DNA of 49,933 bases from Bacillota bacterium (GCA_009711785.1 VENA01000006.1:1-49933); one strand, 5' to 3'; positions 1-8,800 are shown, counted from the first letter of the stretch. The notes: generated from the letters alone by a model not told the origin. A program made the numbers and translations.

Positions 1-140
1 AAAACAATGGGCTATTTTGCTTATTTTTATGCAAAAAAATCAAATCTGTTGATAAAGATATTACTCCTATTTTACTTATCCACAATAAACTTTTCATCTA
101 CTTTCAAAAAAATGGGGAAACTCTAAAATAATATTAACTA

Positions 141-169
141 TTGACTTATAATCTTATAAGTGGTATTAT
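141..169 (+). promoter_or_regulatory. rho promoter with palindrome in its spacer
   Basis: TTGACT (141-146) and TATTAT (164-169) are separated by 17 bases, a good vegetative promoter about 115 bases before rho. An inverted repeat, ACTTATAA-TC-TTATAAGT (144-161), fills the spacer, so a bound protein would block RNA polymerase. The repeat resembles Fur/PerR-type boxes in base content, but its 8-2-8 layout is not the classical 7-1-7. The regulator is unknown. Confidence 0.7.
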
Positions 170-284
170 TAATCTGATTAGTTAATTTAACCTGCCTATT
201 AACCTATCTTTAGAAAATTCCCTGATATAAAAAAATATAAATTGGAAAAGATAGTAAAAGAGAGATGTTTTTGGAGGTGTAGTT

Positions 285-1610
285 TTGAAAAGGGAAGACC
301 TTAAAAAGAAAAAGATTCAAGAACTTAAGACCATGGCTAAAAGGATAGGTCTTAAGGGATATAGTAAATACAGAAAAGATAAACTTATCGAACTTATATT
401 AAATAGTCCTAACTTAGAAAAAATAGCAAAATTAGAAGAAAAGGAAAAACACAAAAAGAACTTACCCGAAAGATTATCAGACGAGATAGATAAAAGTAAA
501 GAGATAAACACGGCAGAGGGAATATTAGAATTACATACTGATGGATACGGATTTTTAAGATGTAGAAATTACTTATCAAGCGATGAAGATATATATATAT
601 CACCTTCTCAAATAAGACGATTTAATCTTAAAACTGGAGATAAAGTATACGGTATAACAAGACCACCTAAGCAAGGTGAAAAGTATAAAGCCCTTCTTTA
701 TGTTAAAAAGATCAATAGTGAAGATCCAGAGTCTTCTAATAGAAGACCTGATTTCGATAGATTAACTCCAATTTATCCAAATAAAAGAATAACTATGGAA
801 ACTTCTCCAAGGGAATTATCCACAAGGATTATAGATTTAATAGCTCCTATTGGTAGAGGTCAAAGGGGTATGATTGTGGCGCCGCCTAAGGCTGGTAAAA
901 CTATTTTACTTAAAAAAATAGCAAATAGTATAGCTGAAAATTATCCTGATATTGAAATAATAGTTTTACTTATAGATGAAAGACCAGAGGAAGTTACAGA
1001 TATGAGACGTTCTGTAAAGGGAGATGTTGTATATTCTACATTTGATGAACTTCCTAAGCATCATACAAAGGTTGCTGAAATGGTTTTAGAAAGGGCAAAG
1101 AGATTAGTTGAGCATAATAAGGATGTTGTAATATTACTTGATAGTATAACAAGACTTGCAAGGGCTTATAATCTTATAATACCTCCAACAGGAAGAACTC
1201 TTTCAGGAGGATTAGACCCAGGAGCACTTCATAAACCTAAAAGATTTTTTGGAGCAGCTAGAAATATAGAGAATGGAGGAAGTTTAACTATCCTTGCCAC
1301 TGCTTTAATAGATACTGGAAGTAGAATGGATGATGTAATATTTGAAGAATTTAAAGGTACTGGTAATATGGAAGTACACCTTGATAGAAAGCTTTCTGAA
1401 AAGAGAATATTCCCAGCTATAGATATTAATAAGTCAGGTACAAGAAGAGAAGATCTTCTTTTAGATACTAAGGAAATAGAAACTATTTGGAATATTAGAA
1501 AAGCCCTTAGTAATTCACCAACGATAGAAGTGGCAGAAAAAGTCCTTGAAAGACTTATGGGAACTAAAACAAATACAGAATTTGTTGAAATGATGAGAAA
1601 TAAATTATAG
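285..1610 (+). CDS. rho: Transcription termination factor Rho
   Basis: Hexameric RNA-dependent ATPase that ends transcription of untranslated RNA. The 441-residue protein has a lysine-rich SAP-like Rho_N region (about 1-45), a charged linker, the cold-shock-type RNA-binding domain (about 77-140) and the RecA-like ATPase with Walker A APPKAGKT at 199-206; [10 protein letters not shown] and the Q-loop/R-loop region follow, as in the family. The start is TTG at 285, set by GGAGGTG at 271-277 with 7-base spacing. It is followed by rpmE, as in many Firmicutes. A long leader (about 115 bases) lies between the promoter and the gene, which could hold Rho autoregulation, but no such element can be shown here. 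Confidence 0.97.
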   Translation: MKREDLKKKKIQELKTMAKRIGLKGYSKYRKDKLIELILNSPNLEKIAKLEEKEKHKKNLPERLSDEIDKSKEINTAEGILELHTDGYGFLRCRNYLSSDEDIYISPSQIRRFNLKTGDKVYGITRPPKQGEKYKALLYVKKINSEDPESSNRRPDFDRLTPIYPNKRITMETSPRELSTRIIDLIAPIGRGQRGMIVAPPKAGKTILLKKIANSIAENYPDIEIIVLLIDERPEEVTDMRRSVKGDVVYSTFDELPKHHTKVAEMVLERAKRLVEHNKDVVILLDSITRLARAYNLIIPPTGRTLSGGLDPGALHKPKRFFGAARNIENGGSLTILATALIDTGSRMDDVIFEEFKGTGNMEVHLDRKLSEKRIFPAIDINKSGTRREDLLLDTKEIETIWNIRKALSNSPTIEVAEKVLERLMGTKTNTEFVEMMRNKL

Positions 1611-1706
1611 TTTCCTTGCAAAGAATATATGTTATATGCTATAATGTATTAGTTGAAAAGTAGATGATAAGATATACTTAAGATTGTTAGGAAAGAGGTG
1701 ATTTTG

Positions 1707-1907
1707 ATGAAAAAAGGAATTCATCCAGAATATAAAGAAGTTACAGTGAGATGTGCATGCGGAAACACATTCAAAACAGGATCAGTAAAAGACGAATTAA
1801 AGGTTGAAATATGTTCGGAATGTCATCCTTTCTATACAGGTAAGCAAAAGCGTACTGAGAAAGGTGGACGTATCGACAAGTTCAAGAAAAAATACGGTAT
1901 GGAGTAA
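1707..1907 (+). CDS. rpmE: 50S ribosomal protein L31, zinc form
   Basis: Small subunit of the large ribosomal particle, 66 residues. The zinc-ribbon cysteines C16, C18, C36 and C39 are present, so this is the zinc-binding C+ type rather than the zinc-independent paralogue. The ATG at 1707 is chosen over an in-frame GTG at 1698 because AAAGAGGTG (1692-1700) is 6 bases before it and the family begins MKKGIHPEY. It lies about 100 bases after rho and ends before a strong terminator. C+ L31 genes can be under zinc control in some bacteria; no Zur-type box is obvious here. Confidence 0.96.
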   Translation: MKKGIHPEYKEVTVRCACGNTFKTGSVKDELKVEICSECHPFYTGKQKRTEKGGRIDKFKKKYGME

Positions 1908-1923
1908 ACAACATATAGGACTA

Positions 1924-1958
1924 AAGGCTGGAAGCTTAACGCTTCTAGCCTTAATTTT
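1924..1958 (+). terminator. Rho-independent terminator after rpmE
   Basis: A 12-bp stem AAGGCTGGAAGC / GCTTCTAGCCTT (one G-U pair) with loop TTAAC is followed by AATTTTT. It closes the rho-rpmE unit. Confidence 0.9.
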
Positions 1959-1983
1959 TATATAGGTATACGGAGGTTTTTTT

Positions 1984-2598
1984 ATGGCAAAATTGTATTT
2001 TAGATATGGGGCTATGAATTGTGGAAAATCAACAGGTCTTTTGCAAGTTTCCCATAATTATGAAGAAAGAGGTATGAAAGTAATAATTATAAAGCCTGTA
2101 ATTGATACTAAGGGTGGCAAAAGTGTAGTTTCTAGACTTGGCATAGAAAGAGATGCTGATTTATGTATAGATAGAAGTAAAAATATATATCTAGAAATTA
2201 AAGATTGGCTAAATACAAAGGAAGATATAGATTGTATTTTAGTAGATGAAGTACAATTTCTAAAGGAAAAACAAATAGATGAATTATTTGAAATTGCTAT
2301 AAAATTAAACATACCTGTAATTTGTTATGGGTTAAGAACAGATTTTCAAATGAAAGGTTTTGAAGGAAGTAAAAGATTATTATTAATTGCCCATAGTATA
2401 GAAGAGTTAAAAACTATATGTTCCTGTGGAAAAAAAGGAATTTTAAATGCTAGAAAAATAAATGGTGAATTTGTCTTTGAAGGTGAACAAGTAGCTATAG
2501 ACCAAGAAGATAATGTTGAATATGAGTCTTTATGTGGGAATTGTTATTTTGAAGAAAAGAAAAAATATAAAAAAAGAAAAGCTAAGGTTGATAGTTAA
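1984..2598 (+). CDS. tdk: Thymidine kinase
   Basis: Phosphorylates thymidine with ATP in the pyrimidine salvage pathway. The 204-residue protein has the P-loop GAMNCGKST (9-17), the DEVQFL motif in the middle, and in the C-terminal lasso domain two cysteine pairs (CSCG, then CGNC) that bind structural zinc in type II thymidine kinases. GGAGG at 1972-1976 precedes the ATG by 7 bases. The gene sits between two terminators and is probably transcribed alone. Its position next to rpmE is common in Firmicutes. Confidence 0.96.
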   Translation: MAKLYFRYGAMNCGKSTGLLQVSHNYEERGMKVIIIKPVIDTKGGKSVVSRLGIERDADLCIDRSKNIYLEIKDWLNTKEDIDCILVDEVQFLKEKQIDELFEIAIKLNIPVICYGLRTDFQMKGFEGSKRLLLIAHSIEELKTICSCGKKGILNARKINGEFVFEGEQVAIDQEDNVEYESLCGNCYFEEKKKYKKRKAKVDS

Positions 2599-2611
2599 AA
2601 CTATCAACCTT
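2584..2611. terminator. Bidirectional terminator between tdk and the sensor kinase
   Basis: AAGGTTGATAGTT / AACTATCAACCTT form a 13-bp stem with a 2-base formal loop that overlaps the tdk stop codon. T-rich sequence follows on both strands, so it can serve tdk and the convergent kinase gene. Confidence 0.8.
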
Positions 2612-2613
2612 TA

Positions 2614-4008
2614 TTATTTAGAATAAGAGTCTATGTTTATCCATATAGTAGTTCCTTTATTTACTTCACTTTCTATACCATAGTTAAATTTATGGGCATC
2701 TAATATTGATTTTACTATACTCATACCAAGGCCTGTTCCACTAAGATCTCTCTTTCTAGATTTTTCTACCTTGTAGAATCTATCCCATATATAGGGGAGT
2801 TTGTCCTTAGGTATGCCTTTTCCATTATCTATTATTTTAACTTTAGTTATATTTTTAATAGTATTTATTTTTATAGTAACAGTACCATCTTTAAAGGAAT
2901 GATTTATAGAATTATTTATAAGATTATAAAAAACTTGATATATCTTACTTTCATCACCGGTTACAATTGTATTTTCATCATCAATTAAAAGTTTTATATC
3001 TATATTTTTTTTCTTAGCAAAATAATTAAGCTTTTCTAAAACGTCTTTAGTTAACTCATAAATATAGAAATCATTATATTTAAGATCTAAAAAACCAGCC
3101 TCCATTTTAGATAAATATAAAATATCCTCAACCATACCATTAAGTCTTTTACTCTCATCTGTTATGATATCAAGATATTCTTTTCTTTCATTTTCCTCTA
3201 AGTCCATATCTTTAATAAGTTCACTATAGGCCCTTATTAAACTTATTGGTGTTTTAAGTTCATGACTCATATTTGCTATGAATTCTTTTCTTAAGCGTTC
3301 AGTTTGACCTAATTTTTTAGCCATATTGTTTATGGTTTTAGCTAAAGTACCGATTTCATCCTTTGTATTTATATCAACATTAGCTGAAAAATCACCCTTT
3401 GCTATTTTTTCTGAAGCTTTTGTGATTTTTACTAGGGGGTTTGAAAAATACCTAGCAAAGGCTAATGCAAGTAAGGTGGCTATAATTATTGATATTAAGG
3501 ATATAACAGTTAACTGTTTTTTTAATATATTAGTAGCTTCTTCTATAGGAGCTAAGGGAGAAGTTATTAAAACATACCCATAATACTCATTATCATCTAT
3601 TATTGGAATTTTAGTGATTATAAAAGATGAATCAGGATGGGGAAATCTTCTAGGAAGTATCTTAATTTCTTTTTTTATTTTTTTATCAAATCTAAATTCA
3701 GGTTTCCTATCCTTTATCTTTAAAAACGGATTACTATTATATAATAAATTTTCCTTATTATCATATATAAGTATTACTGCATCAAAGGAGGATATATAGG
3801 AATCAATTTCACTTTTCATATCCTCTGTAATATTTTTTTCATCTAAAAATTCATCTTTAATTTTTTCCCCTGCATGGAGTAACGATGCTTTTCTTTCCTT
3901 AATATAAAATTTTTCTAATCCAACAATTTGAAAAAGCCATAAAAGGGAAATTATTATAAGTACTAAAGCTGTTATACCAAGCCATAATTTACTTAATATT
4001 TTCTTCAT
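2614..4008 (-). CDS. Sensor histidine kinase (HAMP-HisKA-HATPase)
   Basis: Membrane sensor of a two-component system, 464 residues. It has a transmembrane helix near 8-28, an extracytoplasmic domain (about 30-165), a second helix at 167-187, HAMP (about 188-240), the phospho-acceptor H249 in NMSHELKTP, the N box around 361-370 (YNLINNSINH), the G1 box DNGKGIP (394-400) and the G2 box GTGLGMS (424-430). All catalytic motifs are intact. It starts one base after the stop codon of the response regulator, so the two are translationally coupled. The pair is divergent from a MacAB-like efflux operon, which is its likely target; the signal sensed cannot be deduced. Confidence 0.92.
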   Translation of the reverse strand: MKKILSKLWLGITALVLIIISLLWLFQIVGLEKFYIKERKASLLHAGEKIKDEFLDEKNITEDMKSEIDSYISSFDAVILIYDNKENLLYNSNPFLKIKDRKPEFRFDKKIKKEIKILPRRFPHPDSSFIITKIPIIDDNEYYGYVLITSPLAPIEEATNILKKQLTVISLISIIIATLLALAFARYFSNPLVKITKASEKIAKGDFSANVDINTKDEIGTLAKTINNMAKKLGQTERLRKEFIANMSHELKTPISLIRAYSELIKDMDLEENERKEYLDIITDESKRLNGMVEDILYLSKMEAGFLDLKYNDFYIYELTKDVLEKLNYFAKKKNIDIKLLIDDENTIVTGDESKIYQVFYNLINNSINHSFKDGTVTIKINTIKNITKVKIIDNGKGIPKDKLPYIWDRFYKVEKSRKRDLSGTGLGMSIVKSILDAHKFNYGIESEVNKGTTIWINIDSYSK

Positions 4009-4009
4009 T

Positions 4010-4684
4010 TTAATCTCCTACCTTAAACTTATAGCCTGTACCCCAGATTGTTTTAATATAATTTTTATAACCCTTAAGTTTTTCCCTTAGTTGTTTAATG
4101 TGGGTATCTACTGTTCTAGAATCACCTAAAAAATCATACCCCCAGATTTTATTTAGTAGTTGTTCCCTTGTAAATACTATATTAATATTTTTTATTAGAA
4201 GTAAAAAAAGATCATATTCCTTAGGGGTTAAATAAACTTCTTCATTGTTTATAAAAAGTTGTCTAGACTGAGGGTTAAGTAAAATATCTTCTACCTTTAT
4301 TGATTCGTTAGAAGTTTTATAAGTTCTTTTTAAAACTGCTTTAACCCTTGCTAACATTTCCTTTGGACTAAAGGGTTTTGTAATATAATCATCCACTCCA
4401 AGTTCAAAACCAAATAATTTATCGTATTCTTCCCCCCGGGCTGTAAACATTATAATAGGTACTTCTGAAGTTTCCCTTATCTTCCTACAAACAGTCCAAC
4501 CATCTATTTTAGGCATCATTATATCTAAAAGTATTAAAGAAAAATCATCTAAGTGAAATTTATCTAATGCTTCTTCACCGTCTTTAGCTTCTTTAACTAT
4601 AAAGCCTTCCTTTTTTAGATATATTTTTATTAAATTTCTCATTTTTGTTTCATCATCAACAACAAGTATTTTCATATTCTTCAA
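4010..4684 (-). CDS. OmpR/PhoB-family response regulator
   Basis: DNA-binding partner of the adjacent kinase, 224 residues. The receiver domain (about 1-118) has the acidic pair D10/D11, phospho-acceptor D54 in LLDIMMP and the conserved K in YITKPFSP; a winged-helix Trans_reg_C domain fills the C-terminus. The start is TTG at 4684, not the in-frame ATG nine bases on, because AGGAGGG lies 7 bases before the TTG and 16 before the ATG. The 11-bp-spaced direct repeats upstream of the divergent efflux operon are the type of site this family binds. It is first in a two-gene operon with the kinase. Confidence 0.93.
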   Translation of the reverse strand: MKNMKILVVDDETKMRNLIKIYLKKEGFIVKEAKDGEEALDKFHLDDFSLILLDIMMPKIDGWTVCRKIRETSEVPIIMFTARGEEYDKLFGFELGVDDYITKPFSPKEMLARVKAVLKRTYKTSNESIKVEDILLNPQSRQLFINNEEVYLTPKEYDLFLLLIKNINIVFTREQLLNKIWGYDFLGDSRTVDTHIKQLREKLKGYKNYIKTIWGTGYKFKVGD

Positions 4685-4742
4685 GAGTGATCCCTCCTAA
4701 GATTTCTAATCTTATAATAACATATATTTTCTAATATTTTCT

Positions 4743-4765
4743 TAAGTAAAAGAAATTTTTACTTA
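4743..4765. promoter_or_regulatory. Inverted repeat upstream of the response regulator
   Basis: TAAGTAAAA-GAAAT-TTTTACTTA is a perfect 9-bp inverted repeat about 60 bases upstream of the response-regulator start. It may be an operator or part of the leader structure; no protein can be assigned. Confidence 0.4.
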
Positions 4766-4779
4766 GATTACACATAAAT

Positions 4780-4799
4780 ATCACAAATACATCACAAAT
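4780..4799 (+). promoter_or_regulatory. Candidate response-regulator box 1
   Basis: ATCACAAAT occurs twice (4780-4788 and 4791-4799) with an exact 11-bp start-to-start distance. Tandem direct repeats at one helical turn are the usual target of OmpR/PhoB-family dimers. It lies in the divergent region between the regulator and the efflux genes. Confidence 0.55.
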
Positions 4800-4866
4800 T
4801 CCATTTAGTATGTAATTATTCCCATTATTAATAATCTACATAGATTTATAAAAAGATTTAAGTTAT

Positions 4867-4896
4867 ATCACAAATGCATCAAATTTAGTTTATAAA
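4867..4896 (+). promoter_or_regulatory. Candidate response-regulator box 2 and efflux promoter
   Basis: ATCACAAAT (4867-4875) and ATCAAATTT (4878-4886) repeat box 1 with the same 11-bp spacing. They overlap where the -35 element would be for the -10-like TATAAA at 4891-4896, and no good -35 is present. This is the layout of a class II activated promoter for the efflux operon. Confidence 0.5.
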
Positions 4897-4930
4897 ATCT
4901 TTAATAGAATAAAAAAGAAGGAGAGATATT

Positions 4931-6526
4931 ATGAAGGGTAAGTTTAAATATCTAGTTTTAGCTTTAATTTGTATTTCTATAGTTTTTGGTACTTATTATT
5001 TTGGTTTTTCTTCTAGGGATGTAAAGGCTGAAAATAAAGAAAATTTTTTAACTACTAAAGTAAAAAAAGGGGATATTAAAGTAACAGCCAGTGCTTCAGG
5101 AAATGTGGAAGCTAGTAAAAGAAAGGAAGTTAAATCCCTTGATAATGGTATAGTTGATACTATCCATGTTAAGGAAGGGGATTTAGTAAAGGAAGGAGAT
5201 CTTTTATTAACCTTTGAAAATGATTCAGAAAATTCTAGTATAGAAAGCACTAAACTAGATTTAAAAAGGGAAGAAAATCAACTTGAAAGTTTAAAGGAAA
5301 ATTTAGATGATTTAAAGATTTATGCATCTCAGTCAGGATATATAGGTAAAGTTAATGCGAAAGTAGAAGATGAGCTTTCAAATGGCTTTTTACTTACAAC
5401 TATAACTAATAAATCAGCATGTGAAATATCTGGTTATTTCCATGAAAAATCATTAGAAAAGATTAGTTTAAATGATAAAGCAGAGGTAGAGTTACCATCT
5501 TTTTTTAATACATTAGAAGGTAGGGTTACTAATATAGATAAATCACCAATAGCTAAAGAAAGTGGAGCAGTTTTATATGAAGTGTTAGTTGAAGTTGATA
5601 ATCCCGGTGGCTTATCAGAAGATACTAAGGGATGGGTTAATATAAAAACAGATAATGGAAAAATAACTTCAGTGGAGGAAACTAATTTTAAATTAGAAAA
5701 AGAAGAAAATATTAATCTAAAAATAAAGGGAACCCTTAAAACTTTAAATGTAGATAAGGGTGATTATGTAAAGGAAGGGACCCTTATAGCAGAGGTTGAA
5801 AATTCAGATATTAAAAAGGATATTGAAAATCAAATGCTGAGTATAGAAAAAAAAGAAATTCAATTAGCTAATCAATTAGAAGAATTAGATGAAACAGCAG
5901 TTTATGCTCCTATAAGTGGAACTATAACCAATGTGTTTGTTACTGAAGGAGAAAGAATAGGTTCTAATATGACTTTAGCTACTGTTTCTGATTTAAGTAA
6001 TTTAGAAGTTAAAATACCAATAGATGAATTAGATATAATAAATGTAAAAGAAAATCAAAAGGCTTTAGTCACAGCTGAAGCCATAAAGGATACAGTATTT
6101 AATGCTAAAGTTTCTAAAATAGCCCTAGAAGGAGATATAAATAATGGAGTTACTACCTTTGATGTAACACTTTCATTAAATGAAATTAAAGGATTAAAAC
6201 CTACTATGACTGTAGATGGTGAAATAAATATTAATTCTAAAAAAGATACACTACTATTACCTATAGAAGCTATTCAAGAAAGACAAGGTAACAAATTTGT
6301 TTTAGTAAAAAATGAAGGAAATGAAAATCCTTCATTAAAACAAATTGAGATAGGCTTAGTTTCAGAATCCTTTGTAGAGATAACTAAGGGTTTAAATGAA
6401 GGAGATGTAGTTTACTATATGGGAGTATCTAATGATACATCTAGTCAAGATAAAAAAATGAATATGATGGGAATAGGAGGCCCTCCTAATAGAGCTCCTG
6501 GCGGAGGTGGAAAAAATAGAAAATGA
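4931..6526 (+). CDS. MacA/HlyD-type efflux adaptor with duplicated core
   Basis: Membrane-anchored adaptor of a tripartite-like ABC exporter, here in a Gram-positive. The 531-residue protein has an N-terminal helix (about 7-25) and then two tandem lipoyl/coiled-coil units: one starts near VDTIHVKEGDLVKEGDLLL, the second near LKTLNVDKGDYVKEGTLIA, each followed by a short coiled hairpin and a domain with SGYIGKV or SGTITNV. A beta-barrel/membrane-proximal region follows, then a glycine/proline-rich tail. Most MacA-like adaptors have one such unit and about 380-400 residues. RBS AAGGAGAG (4918-4925) supports the ATG. Its stop overlaps the ATPase start by 4 bases. Confidence 0.85.
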   Translation: MKGKFKYLVLALICISIVFGTYYFGFSSRDVKAENKENFLTTKVKKGDIKVTASASGNVEASKRKEVKSLDNGIVDTIHVKEGDLVKEGDLLLTFENDSENSSIESTKLDLKREENQLESLKENLDDLKIYASQSGYIGKVNAKVEDELSNGFLLTTITNKSACEISGYFHEKSLEKISLNDKAEVELPSFFNTLEGRVTNIDKSPIAKESGAVLYEVLVEVDNPGGLSEDTKGWVNIKTDNGKITSVEETNFKLEKEENINLKIKGTLKTLNVDKGDYVKEGTLIAEVENSDIKKDIENQMLSIEKKEIQLANQLEELDETAVYAPISGTITNVFVTEGERIGSNMTLATVSDLSNLEVKIPIDELDIINVKENQKALVTAEAIKDTVFNAKVSKIALEGDINNGVTTFDVTLSLNEIKGLKPTMTVDGEININSKKDTLLLPIEAIQERQGNKFVLVKNEGNENPSLKQIEIGLVSESFVEITKGLNEGDVVYYMGVSNDTSSQDKKMNMMGIGGPPNRAPGGGGKNRK

Positions 6527-7197
6527 TTAATCTAAAGGATATAACTAAAATATATAAAACAGGGAAAATTGAGTTTAAAGCTTTAAAGGGTGTTTCATTA
6601 AATGTAGATAAGGGAGATTTTTTATCTATTATAGGACCTAGTGGTTCAGGAAAGTCTACATTTATGAATATAATAGGATGTTTAGATGTTCCGACAGACG
6701 GTGAGTATTATTTTGAGGATACAGATATAAGTAAATATTCTAAAAATGCTTTAGCAGAAATAAGAAATAAAAAAATTGGGTTTATATTTCAAAAGTTTAA
6801 TTTATTAACTAAATTAAGTGCTTTTGAAAATGTGGAATTACCCCTTATATATAGAGGTGTAGATACAAAGAAAAGACACAAAAAAGTTAAAAAAGCTTTA
6901 GAAAATGTAGGTTTATATAAACATAAAGACCATAAACCTACTGAACTTTCTGGAGGTCAACAACAAAGGGTTGCAATAGCTAGGGCATTAGTAGCTAAGC
7001 CTCCTTTAATACTTGCAGATGAACCTACAGGTAACTTAGATAGTAAATCAGAAGAAGAAGTAATGGATATAATTAAAAACCTTCATAGAAAGGGTAGTAC
7101 TATAGTGTTAATAACCCATGACTTAGAGGTTGCTAAAAATGCAGATAGAATGATATCTATTAAAGATGGAATGATTTATGATGAGAGGATGAAATAA
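6523..7197 (+). CDS. MacB-type ABC transporter ATP-binding protein
   Basis: Energy-coupling subunit of the exporter, 224 residues, cytoplasmic. It has Walker A GPSGSGKST near residue 38, the Q-loop in IFQKFNLL, the signature LSGGQQQR, Walker B LILADEPTGNLDS and the H-loop ITHD, all intact, and matches the LolD/MacB (YknY) class. The ATG lies in an ATGA overlap with the adaptor gene, and the permease starts directly after its stop, so the three are one tightly coupled operon. Confidence 0.94.
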   Translation: MINLKDITKIYKTGKIEFKALKGVSLNVDKGDFLSIIGPSGSGKSTFMNIIGCLDVPTDGEYYFEDTDISKYSKNALAEIRNKKIGFIFQKFNLLTKLSAFENVELPLIYRGVDTKKRHKKVKKALENVGLYKHKDHKPTELSGGQQQRVAIARALVAKPPLILADEPTGNLDSKSEEEVMDIIKNLHRKGSTIVLITHDLEVAKNADRMISIKDGMIYDERMK

Positions 7198-8370
7198 ATG
7201 GATGTTAAAATGGTATTAAAACTTGCATTTAAAGGTATTATAGCCAATAAAATGAGAACTTTTCTAACCATGTTAGGAATAATAATTGGTGTTTCTGCAG
7301 TAATTATTTTAGTAGCTTTAGCACAGGGGACTACTCAAAGTGTAACAGAAAGTATAGAGAGTATGGGAACAAATCTAATTACTGTTACTATAACAGGTAG
7401 AGGTACTGATACTACCCTTTCTTATGATGAAGTAATGAAATTTAGTGAAAAGGAGGGAGTTTCAGGGATTTCTCCGGTGGTAAGTGGTAATGTTACTGCT
7501 AAATATGGAAATAACTCTACAAGTGTTAGTCTAGAAGGTGTAGATAGTAATTATGAAACTGTTAGAAACCATAGCGTACAAACAGGTAGGTTTATAAAAA
7601 ATCTAGATGTTGAGTATAGAAATAAAATTGTTATTTTAGGTACAGAAGTAGTTGATGAAATTTTTAATGGAATTAATCCAGTAGGGAAAGATTTACAGAT
7701 TAATGGAACAAAATTTAAAGTTGTAGGTGTACTTGAAAAAAAGGGTAGCTCAATGGGTGGTAGTAATGATGAAAAAATACTAACTCCAATATCCACAGCC
7801 CAAAGGTTTTTAAAATCAACAGGTGTTAAAAATTTTTATATACAAGCTAAGTCTTCAGATGAAGTAGAAATAGTTGAAAATCAAACTGAAATTTCTTTAC
7901 TTAAAAAGTTTGAAAACGATGATGATTCCTACAGGATATTTAATCAATCGGAAATGCTATCTACTATGGATGATGTAACTAAGAATATGACACTTATGTT
8001 AGGTGGTATAGCTGCTATTTCACTTTTAGTAGGTGGAATTGGTATTATGAATATTATGCTTGTATCGGTTACTGAAAGAACTAAGGAAATAGGAATAAGA
8101 AAAGCAATAGGAGCAAAAAGAAAGGATATACTTAATCAGTTTTTATTAGAGTCAGCAGTTATAAGCGGTCTAGGTGGTATAGTAGGGATATTAACTGGAA
8201 TAGGAGGTAGTAGTTTATTAACAGTGTTAGTAGGTTTAAATACAAGTATTTCTATTACTATTTTAATAATATCCTTTGGATTTTCTTTAGTAGTAGGTGT
8301 GTTCTTTGGAATGTATCCTGCTAATAAAGCCTCGAAATTAGAACCGGTTGATGCATTGAGATTTGAATAA
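7198..8370 (+). CDS. MacB/FtsX-family ABC permease
   Basis: Membrane subunit of the same exporter, 390 residues. One transmembrane helix near 20-42 is followed by a large extracytoplasmic MacB-PCD domain (about 45-260), then three helices near 265-290, 320-345 and 355-380. The segment VTERTKEIGIRKAIGAKR before the second last helix pair is the conserved coupling motif of FtsX/MacB proteins. It is the last gene of the operon, before a terminator. The substrate is unknown; relatives export peptides, antibiotics or lipoproteins, and the YknXYZ-like arrangement suggests a role in envelope stress or toxic peptide resistance. Confidence 0.92.
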   Translation: MDVKMVLKLAFKGIIANKMRTFLTMLGIIIGVSAVIILVALAQGTTQSVTESIESMGTNLITVTITGRGTDTTLSYDEVMKFSEKEGVSGISPVVSGNVTAKYGNNSTSVSLEGVDSNYETVRNHSVQTGRFIKNLDVEYRNKIVILGTEVVDEIFNGINPVGKDLQINGTKFKVVGVLEKKGSSMGGSNDEKILTPISTAQRFLKSTGVKNFYIQAKSSDEVEIVENQTEISLLKKFENDDDSYRIFNQSEMLSTMDDVTKNMTLMLGGIAAISLLVGGIGIMNIMLVSVTERTKEIGIRKAIGAKRKDILNQFLLESAVISGLGGIVGILTGIGGSSLLTVLVGLNTSISITILIISFGFSLVVGVFFGMYPANKASKLEPVDALRFE

Positions 8371-8375
8371 TACTC

Positions 8376-8405
8376 AGGGTAGATTTTTAATCTATCCTTT
8401 TTTTT
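8376..8405 (+). terminator. Terminator after the efflux operon
   Basis: AGGGTAGATT / AATCTATCCT (10-bp stem with one G-U pair, TTT loop) is followed by a run of eight T. Confidence 0.9.
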
Positions 8406-8417
8406 ATTTATATTATA

Positions 8418-8446
8418 CACCAATATTGACTTTGTAACATATATTA
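8418..8446 (+). promoter_or_regulatory. Possible mother-cell (SigK-like) promoter, cassette copy 1
   Basis: CACC at 8418-8421 is followed after 16 bases by CATATATTA (8438-8446), which fits the Bacillus SigK pattern mACm-N16-CATAnnnTA. A vegetative -10 at correct distance from the nearby TTGACT is absent. Transcription would start about 45 bases before the first micro-peptide gene. Confidence 0.4.
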
Positions 8447-8495
8447 TAGTAGCCAGAGATATAGGCTAATTATACGTTTAAAAGGAGGATTTAAT

Positions 8496-8624
8496 ATGGC
8501 TGAAGGTCAAGGTTTATTTGGTGGTTTATTTGGAGGATGCGGTGATGGAAGTGAACTGTTATTCTTCTTCTTATTGTTAGTAGTGCTATTCTGTTTTTGT
8601 GGCGGAGGCTTTGGTAAATGCTAA
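8496..8624 (+). CDS. Micro-peptide A1, glycine-rich with one hydrophobic helix
   Basis: A 42-residue protein beginning MAEGQGLFGGLFGG, with a GDGSE block, a hydrophobic helix LLFFFLLLVVLFC (21-33) and a glycine/cysteine tail ending GKC. RBS AAAGGAGG (8481-8488) is 7 bases before ATG. The three following small genes share the core D-G-G/S-SELLFFFLLL. The hydrophobic stretch is too short for a long membrane protein but could span a bilayer once. The composition recalls small spore-associated YjcZ-like peptides of Firmicutes, but no homologue is certain. Cysteines on one flank could support disulfides or metal binding. Confidence 0.8.
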   Translation: MAEGQGLFGGLFGGCGDGSELLFFFLLLVVLFCFCGGGFGKC

Positions 8625-8666
8625 GTAACCTAGCTACAAAAATAATCTAATAAGGGGGGTATATCT

Positions 8667-8747
8667 ATGAGTGGTTGCTATGATGGTGGAAGCGAATTGT
8701 TATTCTTCTTCTTGTTATTAGTAGTATTATTCTGCTATTGCTATTAA
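8667..8747 (+). CDS. Micro-peptide B1, 26 residues
   Basis: Reads MSGCYDGGSELLFF and then a hydrophobic helix ending LFCYCY. RBS GGGGGG lies at 8653-8658, about 8 bases before ATG. It is nearly all membrane helix with a short acidic head and a cysteine/tyrosine tail. It follows A1 by 42 bases and precedes a terminator, so A1-B1 is one transcript. Nucleotide identity to B2 and to the helix of A1/A2 is high, evidence that it is a real translated gene under selection. Function unknown. Confidence 0.75.
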   Translation: MSGCYDGGSELLFFFLLLVVLFCYCY

Positions 8748-8760
8748 TTAACTATAGATT

Positions 8761-8796
8761 AAAATAGCTAAGTGATTTTTTTCACTTAGCTATTTT
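8761..8796. terminator. Terminator after cassette copy 1
   Basis: AAAATAGCTAAGTG and CACTTAGCTATTTT form a perfect 14-bp stem around an 8-base T-rich loop. Confidence 0.85.
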
Positions 8797-8800
8797 AAAA

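Noticed and set aside
1229..1621. Minus-strand open frame over rho
   Set aside because: Antisense shadow of a conserved gene; no ribosome binding site and no family resemblance.
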